In this document: piece after piece, positions 16,732 through 25,995 of the stretch
Position numbering within the stretch: the first letter of the stretch is position 1
Layout: the number at the start of each line of letters is the position of its first letter
Assembly: GCA_018823705.1 (NCBI GenBank)
Contig: JAHJHP010000009.1
Location: forward strand, 1 to 55,280
Length of the DNA stretch: 55,280 bases
Source: Candidatus Omnitrophota bacterium
Lineage (GTDB): Bacteria; Omnitrophota; Gorgyraeia; 2-01-FULL-45-10
Direction of reading: 5' to 3'
The notes under the pieces: generated by a model
The model's database searches: none
What the model saw: only the letters and a program-made list of their open reading frames with translations
Told to the model about the DNA's origin: nothing
Position numbers and translations under genes: made by a program

Positions 16732-17908
16732 CGCGGGCCTCTTTTATTCCTATAGCGGCAATGCGGCCTCTCTCAAACCAGTCGTAAGGCACCTTTAAAG
16801 GTGCCTTACAGATGCTGCCTGCCTTCGGCGAGGCGATCTTCATCACGCATGACTTGAGCAGTTTTGTAGTCATTTCCGTAAGGTGTCCGGCGTAACCATC
16901 GAAAAATACGATCGCGTCAAAGCGCTTGTCTCTCATTCTTTTGCGCATCCTCTCGACCAGCTTTCCGGATATGGTAAGGTCAAAGAGGAGCCGGGGGAGA
17001 TTGAAATAGTCTATCCTGATATTCTGGTGCGGCGCCAGGTTTTTTGCCCTCACAGCGTCATCTATCGAGCTTCTTATCGCGTCTTTGCCTAAAGCGGAGT
17101 TGATCCATATATGTACCCATGACCACTCCCTGGCGAGACCATAGATATACTCCGCAAGCCTGGCTATCTTAAGCGCATCGAGAGTATCGAGCGAAAATAG
17201 CACGCCTATACGCAAGTGCTTCCCCCACTTCTTGTAGTATATATCGCGATTTCTTTTTACCACCTCTTCGCGGTTGCCCGCCTCATCAAAGGAGCCATGG
17301 ATACGGTGATAAACGTAAGAATCTCTGATAGAGACGGATCTGTATCCCGCTTTATGAGCTCTTATCGAATAGTCCGTGTCATCGTAACCGCCTACACCAT
17401 AGGATTCATCCAGGACGCCTATCTTGTCTATCAGTTCTCTCTTTACGAGCATACAGAAGCCCTGGCACTGGTTCATCTCCATATACTCACCCTTATAGCG
17501 CTCGAGCGTCGCGGCATGAGGGTCGACCGAAGCACCGTCGTGGCCGCCGCATTGAGGATTTATAAGACCGACGTCAGTATGGCTCTCGGCAAACTCCACC
17601 ATGCGTTCAAGCCAGCCCGGCGCGGGAAGAGTATCGTTATTCATCATACACACATACGAGGCATCCGAGACCTTAAAGCCCTGATTGATCGCCTTGATAT
17701 ATCCTGCGTTATGCTCGTTCCTTATGAGCGTCGCCTTATCCGGATTATCCGAAGCAAATTTACCAAGATATTCTCTCGTATCCTTATCGCTCGCGTTATC
17801 GACCAGAATGAGCCTGTAGGGATAGCGCGTATTCTTCACTATATGCTCCAGACAATCTTTGGTGAAAGCAAGCTGGTTCCAGATGGGAATGATTATGTCG
17901 CACTTCAT
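16721..17908 (-). CDS. GT2 glycosyltransferase with C-terminal extension (paralogue 4)
   Basis: This is the longest of the four related enzymes at 395 residues. It starts MKCDIIIPIWNQLAFTKDC and has VDNASDKDTREYL, MNNDTLPAPGWLERM and GVGGYDDTDYSIRAHKAGY. The acceptor-side region is followed by an extension of about 170 residues (from RIGVLFSLDTLDALKIARL) with alternating helices and strands. The extension could be a second nucleotide- or acceptor-binding domain, as suggested by IRIDYFNLPRLLFDL and FDAIVFFDGYAGH. It overlaps the upstream radical SAM gene's partner ATGA by 4 bases. The role in chain assembly is inferred from context. Confidence 0.85.
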   Translation of the reverse strand: MKCDIIIPIWNQLAFTKDCLEHIVKNTRYPYRLILVDNASDKDTREYLGKFASDNPDKATLIRNEHNAGYIKAINQGFKVSDASYVCMMNNDTLPAPGWLERMVEFAESHTDVGLINPQCGGHDGASVDPHAATLERYKGEYMEMNQCQGFCMLVKRELIDKIGVLDESYGVGGYDDTDYSIRAHKAGYRSVSIRDSYVYHRIHGSFDEAGNREEVVKRNRDIYYKKWGKHLRIGVLFSLDTLDALKIARLAEYIYGLAREWSWVHIWINSALGKDAIRSSIDDAVRAKNLAPHQNIRIDYFNLPRLLFDLTISGKLVERMRKRMRDKRFDAIVFFDGYAGHLTEMTTKLLKSCVMKIASPKAGSICKAPLKVPYDWFERGRIAAIGIKEARDGR

Positions 17909-19266
17909 GCTGCCAGCCCTATCTTCTTCTTGAATTTAATGACATGCTTCTTTATCTTCCGCTCTACAGTATGGTCGATCTTTCTTCTTATTTTTACTGA
18001 TAACGGGATCTTCTTCGACTCCTCGAGCACCTCTCTCAAGAAGAGATAATCTACGCCTTTTATCTTGGGGCTATCGGGAGATCTGGAATAATCGCTATGG
18101 CTCTTCATGAGGGAGAGGCCGTTCTCTTCGCAATATTTATACAGATCACTGCCCGGATGAGGGGTGAAGAAAGCGGGGCTGGCCCTATAAGGCTTGATCT
18201 TGCGTATCATGGCAAGCGTATCGAGCGCTTCCTCTTTAGTCTCTGTCGGGATCCCAAGCATATAATTTGCCCAGACACGGACGCCGTATCTCTTACATAT
18301 TTCCGCGGCCTTATAATTCTGCTCGACCTTCGTCCCTTTCCTTAAGAAATTCAGGACTCTCTGGTTCCCGCTCTCAAATCCTATGAGAAACATCGCAAGG
18401 CCCGAACACGCCATCATCTTTACCATATCTTCATTCTTACATATTATATCGGCCCTGGACTGGCAAATAAAAGGCTGTTTGAATCCGTTTTTCCTATATT
18501 GACCGCAGAAATCCATCACCCATGCCCTGTCTTCGGTAAGGCAATCATCGTGGATCATGAGGCTCTGGAAATTCGATCTCTCACGCAGAAGTTTCAGCTC
18601 GTCTATGACATTCTTTACGCTTCGCCTTCTCACCACAGGCCCGAATATCATCCTCTCCGCAGGCTGGCAGAAACTGCAATTATAGATGCATCCTCTCCCG
18701 GCTATTATCGTCACAAAAGGTATGCGTAGAAAATGATCAATGGGCATTTCGCCTGCGGCGAATATCTCCCTGTCGGCGAACGGAAGCGCATCCAGGTCCG
18801 GCTTTACACCATGTATCACCCGATTCACGGCTTTTCCGGACTCTATGTCGCCGAGCAATTCGACAAAACTTATTTCACCCTCGCCGAGCACAATGTGATC
18901 TATGTCAGTATTGGCCTTCACCTCTTCAAGCGCAAGGTTAGGGTGTGGGCCACCGACAACTACTTTTATACGCTTATCTATTTCTTTTATGAGTTCTATA
19001 GCCCGCGTAACCGTTTCATAGTCGACACTCATCATCGTAATGCCGACTACCTGAGGCGCATAGGCCGTAACCTTGGCTTTAAATTCATCCCAGGACGAGA
19101 GCTGCCTTAAGTCTATGAAATTTACTTCATGGCCGGCTTTCTTTACGGATCCGGCTATCGAGGCCAGGCCATGATTTATCCAGATAAGCTTCAGCTTTTG
19201 ACCGGAGCTATTAAATCCGGTTTCAGCAATACCGGCGAATACGAGTAATACTTTCATGGTGGTCAT
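17905..19266 (-). CDS. B12-binding-type radical SAM protein
   Basis: The 453-residue protein has an N-terminal cobalamin-type domain (SVKKAGHEVNFID, VVGGPHPNLALEE). The radical SAM barrel has the cluster motif RGCIYNCSFC (C193, C197, C200), followed by IHDDCLTED and GFESGNQRVLNFL. The C-terminal region has the family's PTETKEEAL and TPHPGSDLYKYC. A basic tail (KIRRKIDHTVERKIKKH) ends the protein. It lies between the GT9 gene and the GT2 paralogue series, overlapping each by 4 bases. An effect on a sugar or lipid of the glycan is inferred; the reaction is unknown. Confidence 0.9.
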   Translation of the reverse strand: MTTMKVLLVFAGIAETGFNSSGQKLKLIWINHGLASIAGSVKKAGHEVNFIDLRQLSSWDEFKAKVTAYAPQVVGITMMSVDYETVTRAIELIKEIDKRIKVVVGGPHPNLALEEVKANTDIDHIVLGEGEISFVELLGDIESGKAVNRVIHGVKPDLDALPFADREIFAAGEMPIDHFLRIPFVTIIAGRGCIYNCSFCQPAERMIFGPVVRRRSVKNVIDELKLLRERSNFQSLMIHDDCLTEDRAWVMDFCGQYRKNGFKQPFICQSRADIICKNEDMVKMMACSGLAMFLIGFESGNQRVLNFLRKGTKVEQNYKAAEICKRYGVRVWANYMLGIPTETKEEALDTLAMIRKIKPYRASPAFFTPHPGSDLYKYCEENGLSLMKSHSDYSRSPDSPKIKGVDYLFLREVLEESKKIPLSVKIRRKIDHTVERKIKKHVIKFKKKIGLAA

Positions 19267-20354
19267 CCGTTTTTTGACAGAAACCGGCCGGCCGCCTCCA
19301 GCACTTCTTCGGCCTTTATAGACTTAAGGCATGACCGGTCTTCGCAGATCTTGTATTTGAACTTTTTATAACAGGGCCTGCAAAGGATATCGTTTTTTGA
19401 TATCACGACATGACTTTTGGTCACAGGATACGGGCCGTATATCTTTTCATCTACCGGGCCGAATATCGATATGGTATTGAGCCCCAAACCTACCGCCATA
19501 TGGAGCGGCCCGCCGTCATTCGTTATTATGAGCTTACATCTATTGATGAGGCCTAAAAAATGCCTCAGGGTAGTCTTGCCGCAAGCCATTATGGCTCTGT
19601 TCTTCATCTTCTTCTGGATATCATCGCATATCTCTATCTCGTGAGAGTCACCTAGTAACACTATCTTAGCGCCATAACGCTCAGCCAGGCCATCGCAGAC
19701 CTTTGCGAATCCGGCGCGATCCCAGCGCCTGTGGCGCGCGTCTATCCCCCAGCTAGCGCCACAGCCCGGCACTACACCTATCAGCACGTCGTCATCGGCT
19801 ACCCCTTGAGGCTTTAAGTAATCATCCGCCCAGGCGATATCTTTCTCCGTGATATAAACTTTTGGGCTTAATTTGAAACCCCGCGGGTCTATGCCCAGGA
19901 ACTTCAGTATGTCGCAATAGTACTCTATAACGTGTTTTTCACTAAAACCGTCTATGTCTATCTTACCGGTAAGAAACTTGCCCCTCTTCCTGTAGTTAAA
20001 CCCGTATCTCTTCCTGATACCGATCAGGCTGAGCAGTAAACTATATTGGTATCCCAGAGAAAGATCGATCGCGATATCAAATCTCTCCCGCTTTATGGCC
20101 TTCAAAAAATCCCATATTAATTTAAGACACTCTATCTTTGACTTCTCCCAAGAGGTTCTATAATCGTCCTTCTCATATACGAAAAATTTATCAATTTTCG
20201 GATTTGATCTTATGACCTCGTAAGATCTCTTATTGCAAACATAGCCCATGAAGCAATCCGGGTGTTTTTCCTTAAGGATCTCTATGAGAGGAGTGGAAAA
20301 TATGACATCGCCAATGCCGAATGGATTAATTATAAGGATCTTTTTTTGGTTCAT
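19263..20354 (-). CDS. GT9 heptosyltransferase-like glycosyltransferase
   Basis: The 363-residue GT-B protein starts ILIINPFGIGDVIFSTPLIE, the conserved opening of the ADP-heptose:LPS heptosyltransferases (WaaC/WaaF/RfaQ). The C-terminal domain has VVPGCGASWG, VLLGDSHE and TNDGGPLHMAVGLG followed by SIFGPVDEKIYGPY. A cysteine-rich segment close to the end (CRPCYKKFKYKICEDRSCL) is often present in this family. It acts in the cytoplasm on LPS core. The presence of a GmhB-like gene 12 kb away in the same locus supports heptose as donor, although other GT9 sugars are possible. Confidence 0.88.
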   Translation of the reverse strand: MNQKKILIINPFGIGDVIFSTPLIEILKEKHPDCFMGYVCNKRSYEVIRSNPKIDKFFVYEKDDYRTSWEKSKIECLKLIWDFLKAIKRERFDIAIDLSLGYQYSLLLSLIGIRKRYGFNYRKRGKFLTGKIDIDGFSEKHVIEYYCDILKFLGIDPRGFKLSPKVYITEKDIAWADDYLKPQGVADDDVLIGVVPGCGASWGIDARHRRWDRAGFAKVCDGLAERYGAKIVLLGDSHEIEICDDIQKKMKNRAIMACGKTTLRHFLGLINRCKLIITNDGGPLHMAVGLGLNTISIFGPVDEKIYGPYPVTKSHVVISKNDILCRPCYKKFKYKICEDRSCLKSIKAEEVLEAAGRFLSKNG

Positions 20355-21583
20355 AAGCCGGTAGTCCTGGATACCCTGATAATGGCAAGGCTTGTGCCTA
20401 TAGCAAACCAGAATAAGGTTGCCAGGTTCAGTGAATAGAGGTTGGTATCAAAGAAACTATGCACTAAGAATGCAAAGACACCTATGGATATGCCCCATAG
20501 AGCCGTTCGGAAAAAATCATCATTGATAACCTTCAGAGCTCTTATCACCGCTCGGAAATAAGCGCCAATCAGGAACAGAAACCCGGCCAGGCCGATGATT
20601 CCCGTATCCGCAGCCATCTGTAGATAACAGTTATGCGCGTAGCTTCCCTTTTTGTCTTTCCACTTGTCATTCCTATGCTTCTTAAAGTTAACAAAGAAAG
20701 TATTGAGTCCGTTACCTATAATGGGATGCCTGGCGAATATCTGCCAGGAAGTGCCCAGCATGCTGACTCTGTCGCTAAAGCTGCCTGTTGCGAATATATC
20801 GCGCGTCATTTCAGTCTTTATTACGATGGAAGCGAATAGGACTATCACCAGCAGTAATACTATCCATATTTTGCGTTTTGAAAACGCTATGTATAACATC
20901 GATATGCCTAACCCTATCCAGGCGCCCCTGGCCTTGGCCAGGAAAAAGAGATAGAATAGCGCCACCGATACAAAACCTGTCAAATACCTGAATCCGGACT
21001 TCTTCATGTCGAATACTGTGACGCAGGCAAGCGGTAAGAGCATCAAGAGTATCCATGCCGCCAGATCGTTCGGATACGGGAAAGACGCTGTGGGGTAACC
21101 TCTAAAAAATCCAACCTCGGCGAAAATCGGACGCATACTGAAAGACGGATAATTATGCAAAAAATCAACCTGGACTCCATAGTGTTGAACGTAGCCATCG
21201 AGCGTTATAAGCATGATGGAGAGGAAAGCTATTACCAGGAGATCCTTCAGACGCTCCTTGGTCCTTATGGTGTCCGCCATGACAACACATAGAAATACAT
21301 ATTTTAAAACTTTGGAAAAAAAAGCTTTTATACTTAGAGCCGGATAGGCAGTATTAATAAATGAGGGCAAGATAGCGATAACAAATATTGCCAAAGCTAC
21401 GCCCAGCTCTATTTTTGCCGGATTCAGGTCTCTATTTAATAGTTTCTGCGCTATCCATACGGCAATGGCAAGCGTTATGCCGATCTCCGATATGGATTTT
21501 GAAAAAGGCGCGGCAAAGACTATCGCATAGAGACACCACTTAATAGTCTCATCAAAGATTATATTCAAGCGTTCTTTATTCAA
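20351..21583 (-). CDS. O-antigen ligase/polymerase (WaaL/Wzy-like) membrane protein
   Basis: The protein has about eleven hydrophobic helices and a large periplasmic loop near residues 280-330 containing the family motif AHNCYLQMAADTGIIGL. The tract KARGAWIGLG precedes it. This is the Wzy/WaaL family, which joins O-chains to lipid A-core or polymerises repeat units on the outer face of the inner membrane; the two roles cannot be told apart by sequence. Two TTG starts are possible. The TTG at 21634 has AGGAG six bases upstream but overlaps wecA-like coding by 59 bases. The TTG at 21583 has AGGGGA upstream and overlaps by 8, and is used here. Confidence 0.85.
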   Translation of the reverse strand: MNKERLNIIFDETIKWCLYAIVFAAPFSKSISEIGITLAIAVWIAQKLLNRDLNPAKIELGVALAIFVIAILPSFINTAYPALSIKAFFSKVLKYVFLCVVMADTIRTKERLKDLLVIAFLSIMLITLDGYVQHYGVQVDFLHNYPSFSMRPIFAEVGFFRGYPTASFPYPNDLAAWILLMLLPLACVTVFDMKKSGFRYLTGFVSVALFYLFFLAKARGAWIGLGISMLYIAFSKRKIWIVLLLVIVLFASIVIKTEMTRDIFATGSFSDRVSMLGTSWQIFARHPIIGNGLNTFFVNFKKHRNDKWKDKKGSYAHNCYLQMAADTGIIGLAGFLFLIGAYFRAVIRALKVINDDFFRTALWGISIGVFAFLVHSFFDTNLYSLNLATLFWFAIGTSLAIIRVSRTTGL

Positions 21584-22616
21584 ATTTCTTCTTCCCCTTG
21601 TTTCTGCCAAACCTGCCCGTATCGACGTAAGCAAGCCGTACTCCTAGCGTCACCATCGAAATGGTAACGCACCCTATCAGTATGAGAGCTGATTTAAGCG
21701 GCAGCCTCTGCACTAAGAGAGCCGATAGCCCAAGCATTGTGCATATACCGTATATAGCTATAACCGTTCTTCTCTTCCTGAATCCCAGGAGAGCTATTCT
21801 ATGCGACGAATGGTCACGGCCCCCCTGAAATACGGAGCGCCCCTCTATCGATCTCATGATAGTGACAAGCATTGTGTCGAATATAGGGTAAGCCAGTATA
21901 AGTATCGGCATAGCGAGTGACGTAGTAAGAAATCTTGTGCTCCAGCTTCCCATTACAGCGAGCGACGCCAGGACAAATCCCAGCACCAGGCTTCCCGTGT
22001 CCCCCATAAATATGCTTGCTTTAGGGAAGTTGTGCTTCAGGAAACCAAGGCCCGCGCCTGCAAGAGCAAACGCTACGATCGCGACGGATATCTGGTTGCT
22101 TGTGCACATAACAATTCCGAAAAATATCGAAGCTATAACAGCTATCCCTACCGACAAGCCGTTCATATTATCCAGAAGATTAAAGGCATTAGTGATCCCG
22201 ACTATCCACAAATACGTAAACAAGGTATCGAGGTAATAGTTATGTAAAAATTCGACTCTGACCCCTGACTTGATCACTATCATCGCCGCAAGAACCTGAC
22301 CGAGGAGTTTTACCTCGGGCATCATCCCCATCTTATCGTCCACAAGGCCGACGATCAGGAGAAATGTACATCCGATAATAATGCTTGTCAATTTAGCATC
22401 TAATGTAAAACCCACTGTCGTGAGAAGCCCGACTATAAATGAGACATAGATCGCTACACCTCCGAGAAGAGCCGTAGGATGAGCATGGACCTTATTGGTC
22501 TTGGGGTGGTCAAGATAGTTAAGGTTAATGGCTATATTTTTTACAACGGGCGTAATAATATAGGCAATGACCGTGGTGAGTATGAAAACTTCAACTACAT
22601 TTTTTATTCGCAACAT
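21576..22616 (-). CDS. WecA/MraY-family polyprenyl-phosphate GlcNAc-1-phosphate transferase
   Basis: This 346-residue polytopic membrane enzyme starts a glycan by moving a sugar-1-phosphate from a UDP-sugar to undecaprenyl phosphate. The family motifs are DHPKTNKVHAHPT (36-48), VDD (92-94), NAFNLLDNMNGL (143-154), FMGDTGS (203-209) and GRDHSSHRI (266-274). All the acidic residues expected for Mg binding are present. The ending of basic residues (GRNKGKKKFE) is cytoplasmic. It sits directly upstream of the O-antigen-ligase-like gene, which suits an O-antigen pathway. A GAGGT ribosome-binding site is eight bases upstream. Sugar choice (GlcNAc, GalNAc or QuiNAc) is not determined. Confidence 0.9.
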   Translation of the reverse strand: MLRIKNVVEVFILTTVIAYIITPVVKNIAINLNYLDHPKTNKVHAHPTALLGGVAIYVSFIVGLLTTVGFTLDAKLTSIIIGCTFLLIVGLVDDKMGMMPEVKLLGQVLAAMIVIKSGVRVEFLHNYYLDTLFTYLWIVGITNAFNLLDNMNGLSVGIAVIASIFFGIVMCTSNQISVAIVAFALAGAGLGFLKHNFPKASIFMGDTGSLVLGFVLASLAVMGSWSTRFLTTSLAMPILILAYPIFDTMLVTIMRSIEGRSVFQGGRDHSSHRIALLGFRKRRTVIAIYGICTMLGLSALLVQRLPLKSALILIGCVTISMVTLGVRLAYVDTGRFGRNKGKKKFE

Positions 22617-22632
22617 AAATTTACCTCAAATC

Positions 22633-23601
22633 TTACTTTTCAAAATACTTAATTATATTCATCAGCATCTCATCCAGGTCCACCTTCGGCTGGAAACCGA
22701 TCAATTCCTTTATCTTCGTAATATCAGGAGCTCTGTGCCTCATGTCCTCAAAACCTTTTTCATAGGCCTTCTCATACGGAATATGCATGATAGGCGAATC
22801 GGATTTAGTGAGCTTCTTTATCTTCTCCGCAAGATCCTGTATCGAGATAGCGCCAGGATTACCGATATTGAATATTTCTCCTACTGCTTTCTGGTTATTC
22901 GCGAGCCCCGTTATCGCCCGGACCGCGTCTGAGACATAGGTAAAGCTTCTCGTCTGCTTCCCGTCCCCGTATATCGTTATCGGTTGGCCAAGCAACGCAT
23001 GTTTGACAAAACGCGGCACCACCATGCCGTACATGCCGCTCTGGCGCGGGCCTACGGTATTGAAGAATCGCACAATAACTACCGGCAGTTTCTTCTCGCG
23101 CCAGTATGCGAGCGACAGGAATTCGTCCATCGCCTTGGCGCACGAGTAACTCCATCTCGATATAGTGGTGGGCCCCAGCACCCTATCGTCCTCTTCTTTA
23201 AATATCTTCTTCCCGGGCCTGTCCTTTCCGTATATCTCGGAGGTAGACGCTATTATCACTTTCTTCTTCCCTAGTGAATTTGCGAGCTCCAGGACAATCT
23301 CGGTGCCTTTCACATTCGTCTGCATCGATTCCAGGGGGTTATCTATTATATATTTAACGCCGACAGCCGCTGCCATGTGATAAACAACGTCACAGTTTTT
23401 TATCAACCGCTTCATCAGCTCTTCATTCATGATCGTATCTATATGGAATGAGAACTTGGGGTTTGATTTCAGATGCTCGATATTCTCCATGTTGCCGGTC
23501 GAGAGGTTATCGATAACGACAACCTCTTCGCCCTTTTTCAGAAGCTCTTCAACAAGATGCGAACCAATGAAGCCCGCTCCGCCTGTTATAAGAATTTTCA
23601 T
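22633..23601 (-). CDS. NAD-dependent epimerase/dehydratase (extended SDR)
   Basis: The 322-residue protein is an extended short-chain dehydrogenase acting on nucleotide sugars. The NAD motif is GGAGFIG (7-13), the catalytic residues include the serine-rich tract ASTSEIYG and Y152-x3-K156 (YSCAK). The substrate-binding side has VVRF-type IVRFFNTVGPRQ and GQPITIYGDGKQTRSFTYV. It resembles UDP-glucose 4-epimerase and UDP-xylose synthase families, and the GDGKQTRSFTYVSD segment is shared by both. I cannot choose between them. It would supply a modified nucleotide sugar to the transferases around it. Confidence 0.9.
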   Translation of the reverse strand: MKILITGGAGFIGSHLVEELLKKGEEVVVIDNLSTGNMENIEHLKSNPKFSFHIDTIMNEELMKRLIKNCDVVYHMAAAVGVKYIIDNPLESMQTNVKGTEIVLELANSLGKKKVIIASTSEIYGKDRPGKKIFKEEDDRVLGPTTISRWSYSCAKAMDEFLSLAYWREKKLPVVIVRFFNTVGPRQSGMYGMVVPRFVKHALLGQPITIYGDGKQTRSFTYVSDAVRAITGLANNQKAVGEIFNIGNPGAISIQDLAEKIKKLTKSDSPIMHIPYEKAYEKGFEDMRHRAPDITKIKELIGFQPKVDLDEMLMNIIKYFEK

Positions 23602-23602
23602 G

Positions 23603-25048
23603 TCACTCTCCCTGTTTTATTTTAAAAACACCCTTTATGCAGCTCGTTAAAAAACTTAGGCCTCCTCTGATCCAGTAAATCACCTCTTCCGGACTCCTCA
23701 TCTTGCGAAGCATCCTGAAGACATAGGAAGGCCTGAAATAGAAATTGAGCAACATCTTCCTCTGGAGCGACATAAGTTCCCCTGAAGAGAAGTTCTCGGT
23801 ACGCCACGACGGCTCTCTGCCGTAAAGTATGAAAGAGTCCCAGTTACTGGACTTTGAAATAAGCCCTTTCTCTTTCATCATTCTATAAAGCTCAGTACCG
23901 GGATACGGTACCACGATCGAGGGCATCACTATGTCCGGATTTATCCTGGCTAAAAGTCGTCTCGTCAGCCTTATATCATCCTTCGTTTCGGAAGGATGAC
24001 TTCCTATGATCACATCCGCTTCCACTAGTTTTATTCCGGCTTCCTTAGCCCACATGAAAGCGTCTTCCACCTGTGACACGGTTATATTCTTTTTGATCAG
24101 TTCGAGAATGCGCGGGCTGCCCGACTCTACTCCAAAAGTAATGCCTGTGCACCCTGCTCCGGCAAGCATCTCGAGCATTTTTTTGGACAACGGCCAAACA
24201 CGACCGTAGCAATTCCAGGTGATCTTTCGCCTGGCGAACTCATCACATATTTCATATAATCTTTCTTCCTTGAGCGTAAACGTATCGTCCATGACAGCAA
24301 AATGGTTAAAACCGAACTTTTCAACGCATTCGGTTATCTCTCCCTTGACGGAAACGGCCGATCTGAACCTTACCCCGCTGCCGATCGCGACATCGGAAGC
24401 GCAGAATATACACCTATTCGGACAACCGCGCGAAGTGATGATCTCTGTTATCTTAAGGAAACTACGGGAAAACCCACGATGCGACTGGCCTCTATACAAA
24501 GGAATGTTCAAAAGGCCTCTCGCGGGAAAGGGCAGCCTATCGAGATCTTTTATCGGGCCGCGTTTAACCGTAAACTGCGGAACCCCTCCCTTCCTGTAAA
24601 CAATCCCCTCTATGTTCTCTACGCCGGCGCCTTGCGATATCCTGTCCGCCAATTCTATGATCGTGTCATCGCCTTCGCCTATAACCCCTATGTCAAAATA
24701 CTTAAATTCATTAAGGCTCGCTTCGGGCAGCGCAGATATATGCGGGCCTCCTGTTATGACAACAACGTCCTTTAAATGCTTTTTAACGAGAGCGGCCACC
24801 TTGTTGGCGCTTATGATAGTGGGGGTGTAACAGCTTATGGCGACTATTAAAGGAGAAAGATCTTTTATCCGCCTTTCGAACACACTTTCATCGAAAGGTT
24901 CCACTTCAAAGTCCCATATCCGGACGTCATAACCTCTATTCAGTAATCCCGCGGCCATGCCGGCTATATTGAGAGGGAACTGAGTCGCGATAAAAGACGT
25001 TCCCTTCATAATAGTCGGCGGCCTTATAAAAAGTATCTTATGTTTCAT
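23603..25048 (-). CDS. B12-binding-type radical SAM protein
   Basis: The 481-residue protein has an N-terminal cobalamin-type domain (MAAGLLNRGYDVRIWDFEVE, ITGGPHISALPEA). The radical SAM barrel has RGCPNRCIFC (C209, C213, C216), VMDDTFTLKEERL and GVESGSPRILELI. The late conserved VPYPGTELYRMM and a C-terminal basic region (PSYVFRMLRKM) are typical of the family. It starts 3 bases after the stop of the GtrB-like GT2 and ends 1 base before the epimerase. Together with those genes it forms a compact unit. The substrate is unknown. Confidence 0.9.
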   Translation of the reverse strand: MKHKILFIRPPTIMKGTSFIATQFPLNIAGMAAGLLNRGYDVRIWDFEVEPFDESVFERRIKDLSPLIVAISCYTPTIISANKVAALVKKHLKDVVVITGGPHISALPEASLNEFKYFDIGVIGEGDDTIIELADRISQGAGVENIEGIVYRKGGVPQFTVKRGPIKDLDRLPFPARGLLNIPLYRGQSHRGFSRSFLKITEIITSRGCPNRCIFCASDVAIGSGVRFRSAVSVKGEITECVEKFGFNHFAVMDDTFTLKEERLYEICDEFARRKITWNCYGRVWPLSKKMLEMLAGAGCTGITFGVESGSPRILELIKKNITVSQVEDAFMWAKEAGIKLVEADVIIGSHPSETKDDIRLTRRLLARINPDIVMPSIVVPYPGTELYRMMKEKGLISKSSNWDSFILYGREPSWRTENFSSGELMSLQRKMLLNFYFRPSYVFRMLRKMRSPEEVIYWIRGGLSFLTSCIKGVFKIKQGE

Positions 25049-25051
25049 CTG

Positions 25052-25978
25052 CTATTGTATGTTCACTTTCTCTTTAACCAGAAATAGCGGCCGTTTTTTA
25101 GACTGCTCATATATCCTCGCTATATATTCACCCAGTATTCCTATCGTGATCAGCTGAACGCCGCCCAGAAACAGTATAAGCACGGTAATGGTCGTCGTTC
25201 CGTATATAGGCATTCTTTTGAAACATAAAAGCAATATCAGCAGAAAGGCAAAACCGGAAACAACAAAACCCGATATGGCCGCAAGCCTTAGCGGAATATA
25301 TGAGAATGACACAAGGCCGTCCAGAGCAAGCCTGAAGAGCTTCAGGAATGAGTACTTAGTCTTTCCGCCGAACCTTTCCTGTCTGTCGTATTCGACGCCT
25401 ATCTGATCATACCCGACCCAGCTGCGCAGTCCCCGCATGAAAGGGTCGGACTCAGGCATCGATGACAGGATCTTTACAATGCTCTTATCCATAAGGCAGA
25501 AATCGCCGGCGTCCAGGGGCATATCCGTATTCGCCATGATCTTGAGCAGCCTGTAGAACGTAGCGTACAGAAATCTCAGCAAAAGCCCCTCTTTTCTCGT
25601 CTTTCTGATAGCATAAACGACATGGTATCCTTCCTTCCAGCTGGCTATCATGTCGATCACCACCTCCGGGGGGTCCTGAAGATCCGCATCCATGATAGCG
25701 ACCGCGTCACCGGATGCGAATTCAATGCCGGCCCGGATCGCCATCTGATGGCCGAAATTCCGCGACAGATCCACAACTTTCACCTGTTTGTCCGATACGC
25801 CCAGCGCCTTCAGCATCGAAAAAGAAGAGTCACTGCTGCCGTCATTAACGAATACCAGCTCGAGTTTCGTGGAAAGCTCTTTACCTATTTTGATAAGTCT
25901 CGAGTACAACTCGTTTATGTTGTCTTTCTCATTACAAATAGGTATAACAACAGAAAGTAGCTTTAGCTCCCGAGCCAT
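25052..25978 (-). CDS. GtrB-like GT2 (undecaprenyl-phosphate sugar synthase) with two membrane helices
   Basis: The GT-A domain has LSVVIPICNEKDNI, VNDGSSDSSFSML and DADLQDPPEV, and the C-terminal part has two helices (GFVVSGFAFLLILLLCF and TITVLILFLGGVQLITIGILGEYIARIYEQ), as in bactoprenol glucosyltransferases GtrB and in ArnC. I infer transfer of a sugar from a nucleotide donor to undecaprenyl phosphate. The frame is open back to an ATG at 26107, but that would overlap the upstream gene by 112 bases. The ATG at 25978 has GGAGG five bases upstream, which decides the start. It is the second of three such enzymes in the locus. Confidence 0.88.
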   Translation of the reverse strand: MARELKLLSVVIPICNEKDNINELYSRLIKIGKELSTKLELVFVNDGSSDSSFSMLKALGVSDKQVKVVDLSRNFGHQMAIRAGIEFASGDAVAIMDADLQDPPEVVIDMIASWKEGYHVVYAIRKTRKEGLLLRFLYATFYRLLKIMANTDMPLDAGDFCLMDKSIVKILSSMPESDPFMRGLRSWVGYDQIGVEYDRQERFGGKTKYSFLKLFRLALDGLVSFSYIPLRLAAISGFVVSGFAFLLILLLCFKRMPIYGTTTITVLILFLGGVQLITIGILGEYIARIYEQSKKRPLFLVKEKVNIQ

Positions 25979-25995
25979 GTGTGCCTCCGTCATTT

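Noticed and set aside
17216-18049. 277-codon open frame on the plus strand
   Set aside because: It is antisense to a GT2 gene and a radical SAM gene, crosses their junction, and has no motif; it is a by-product of codon use.
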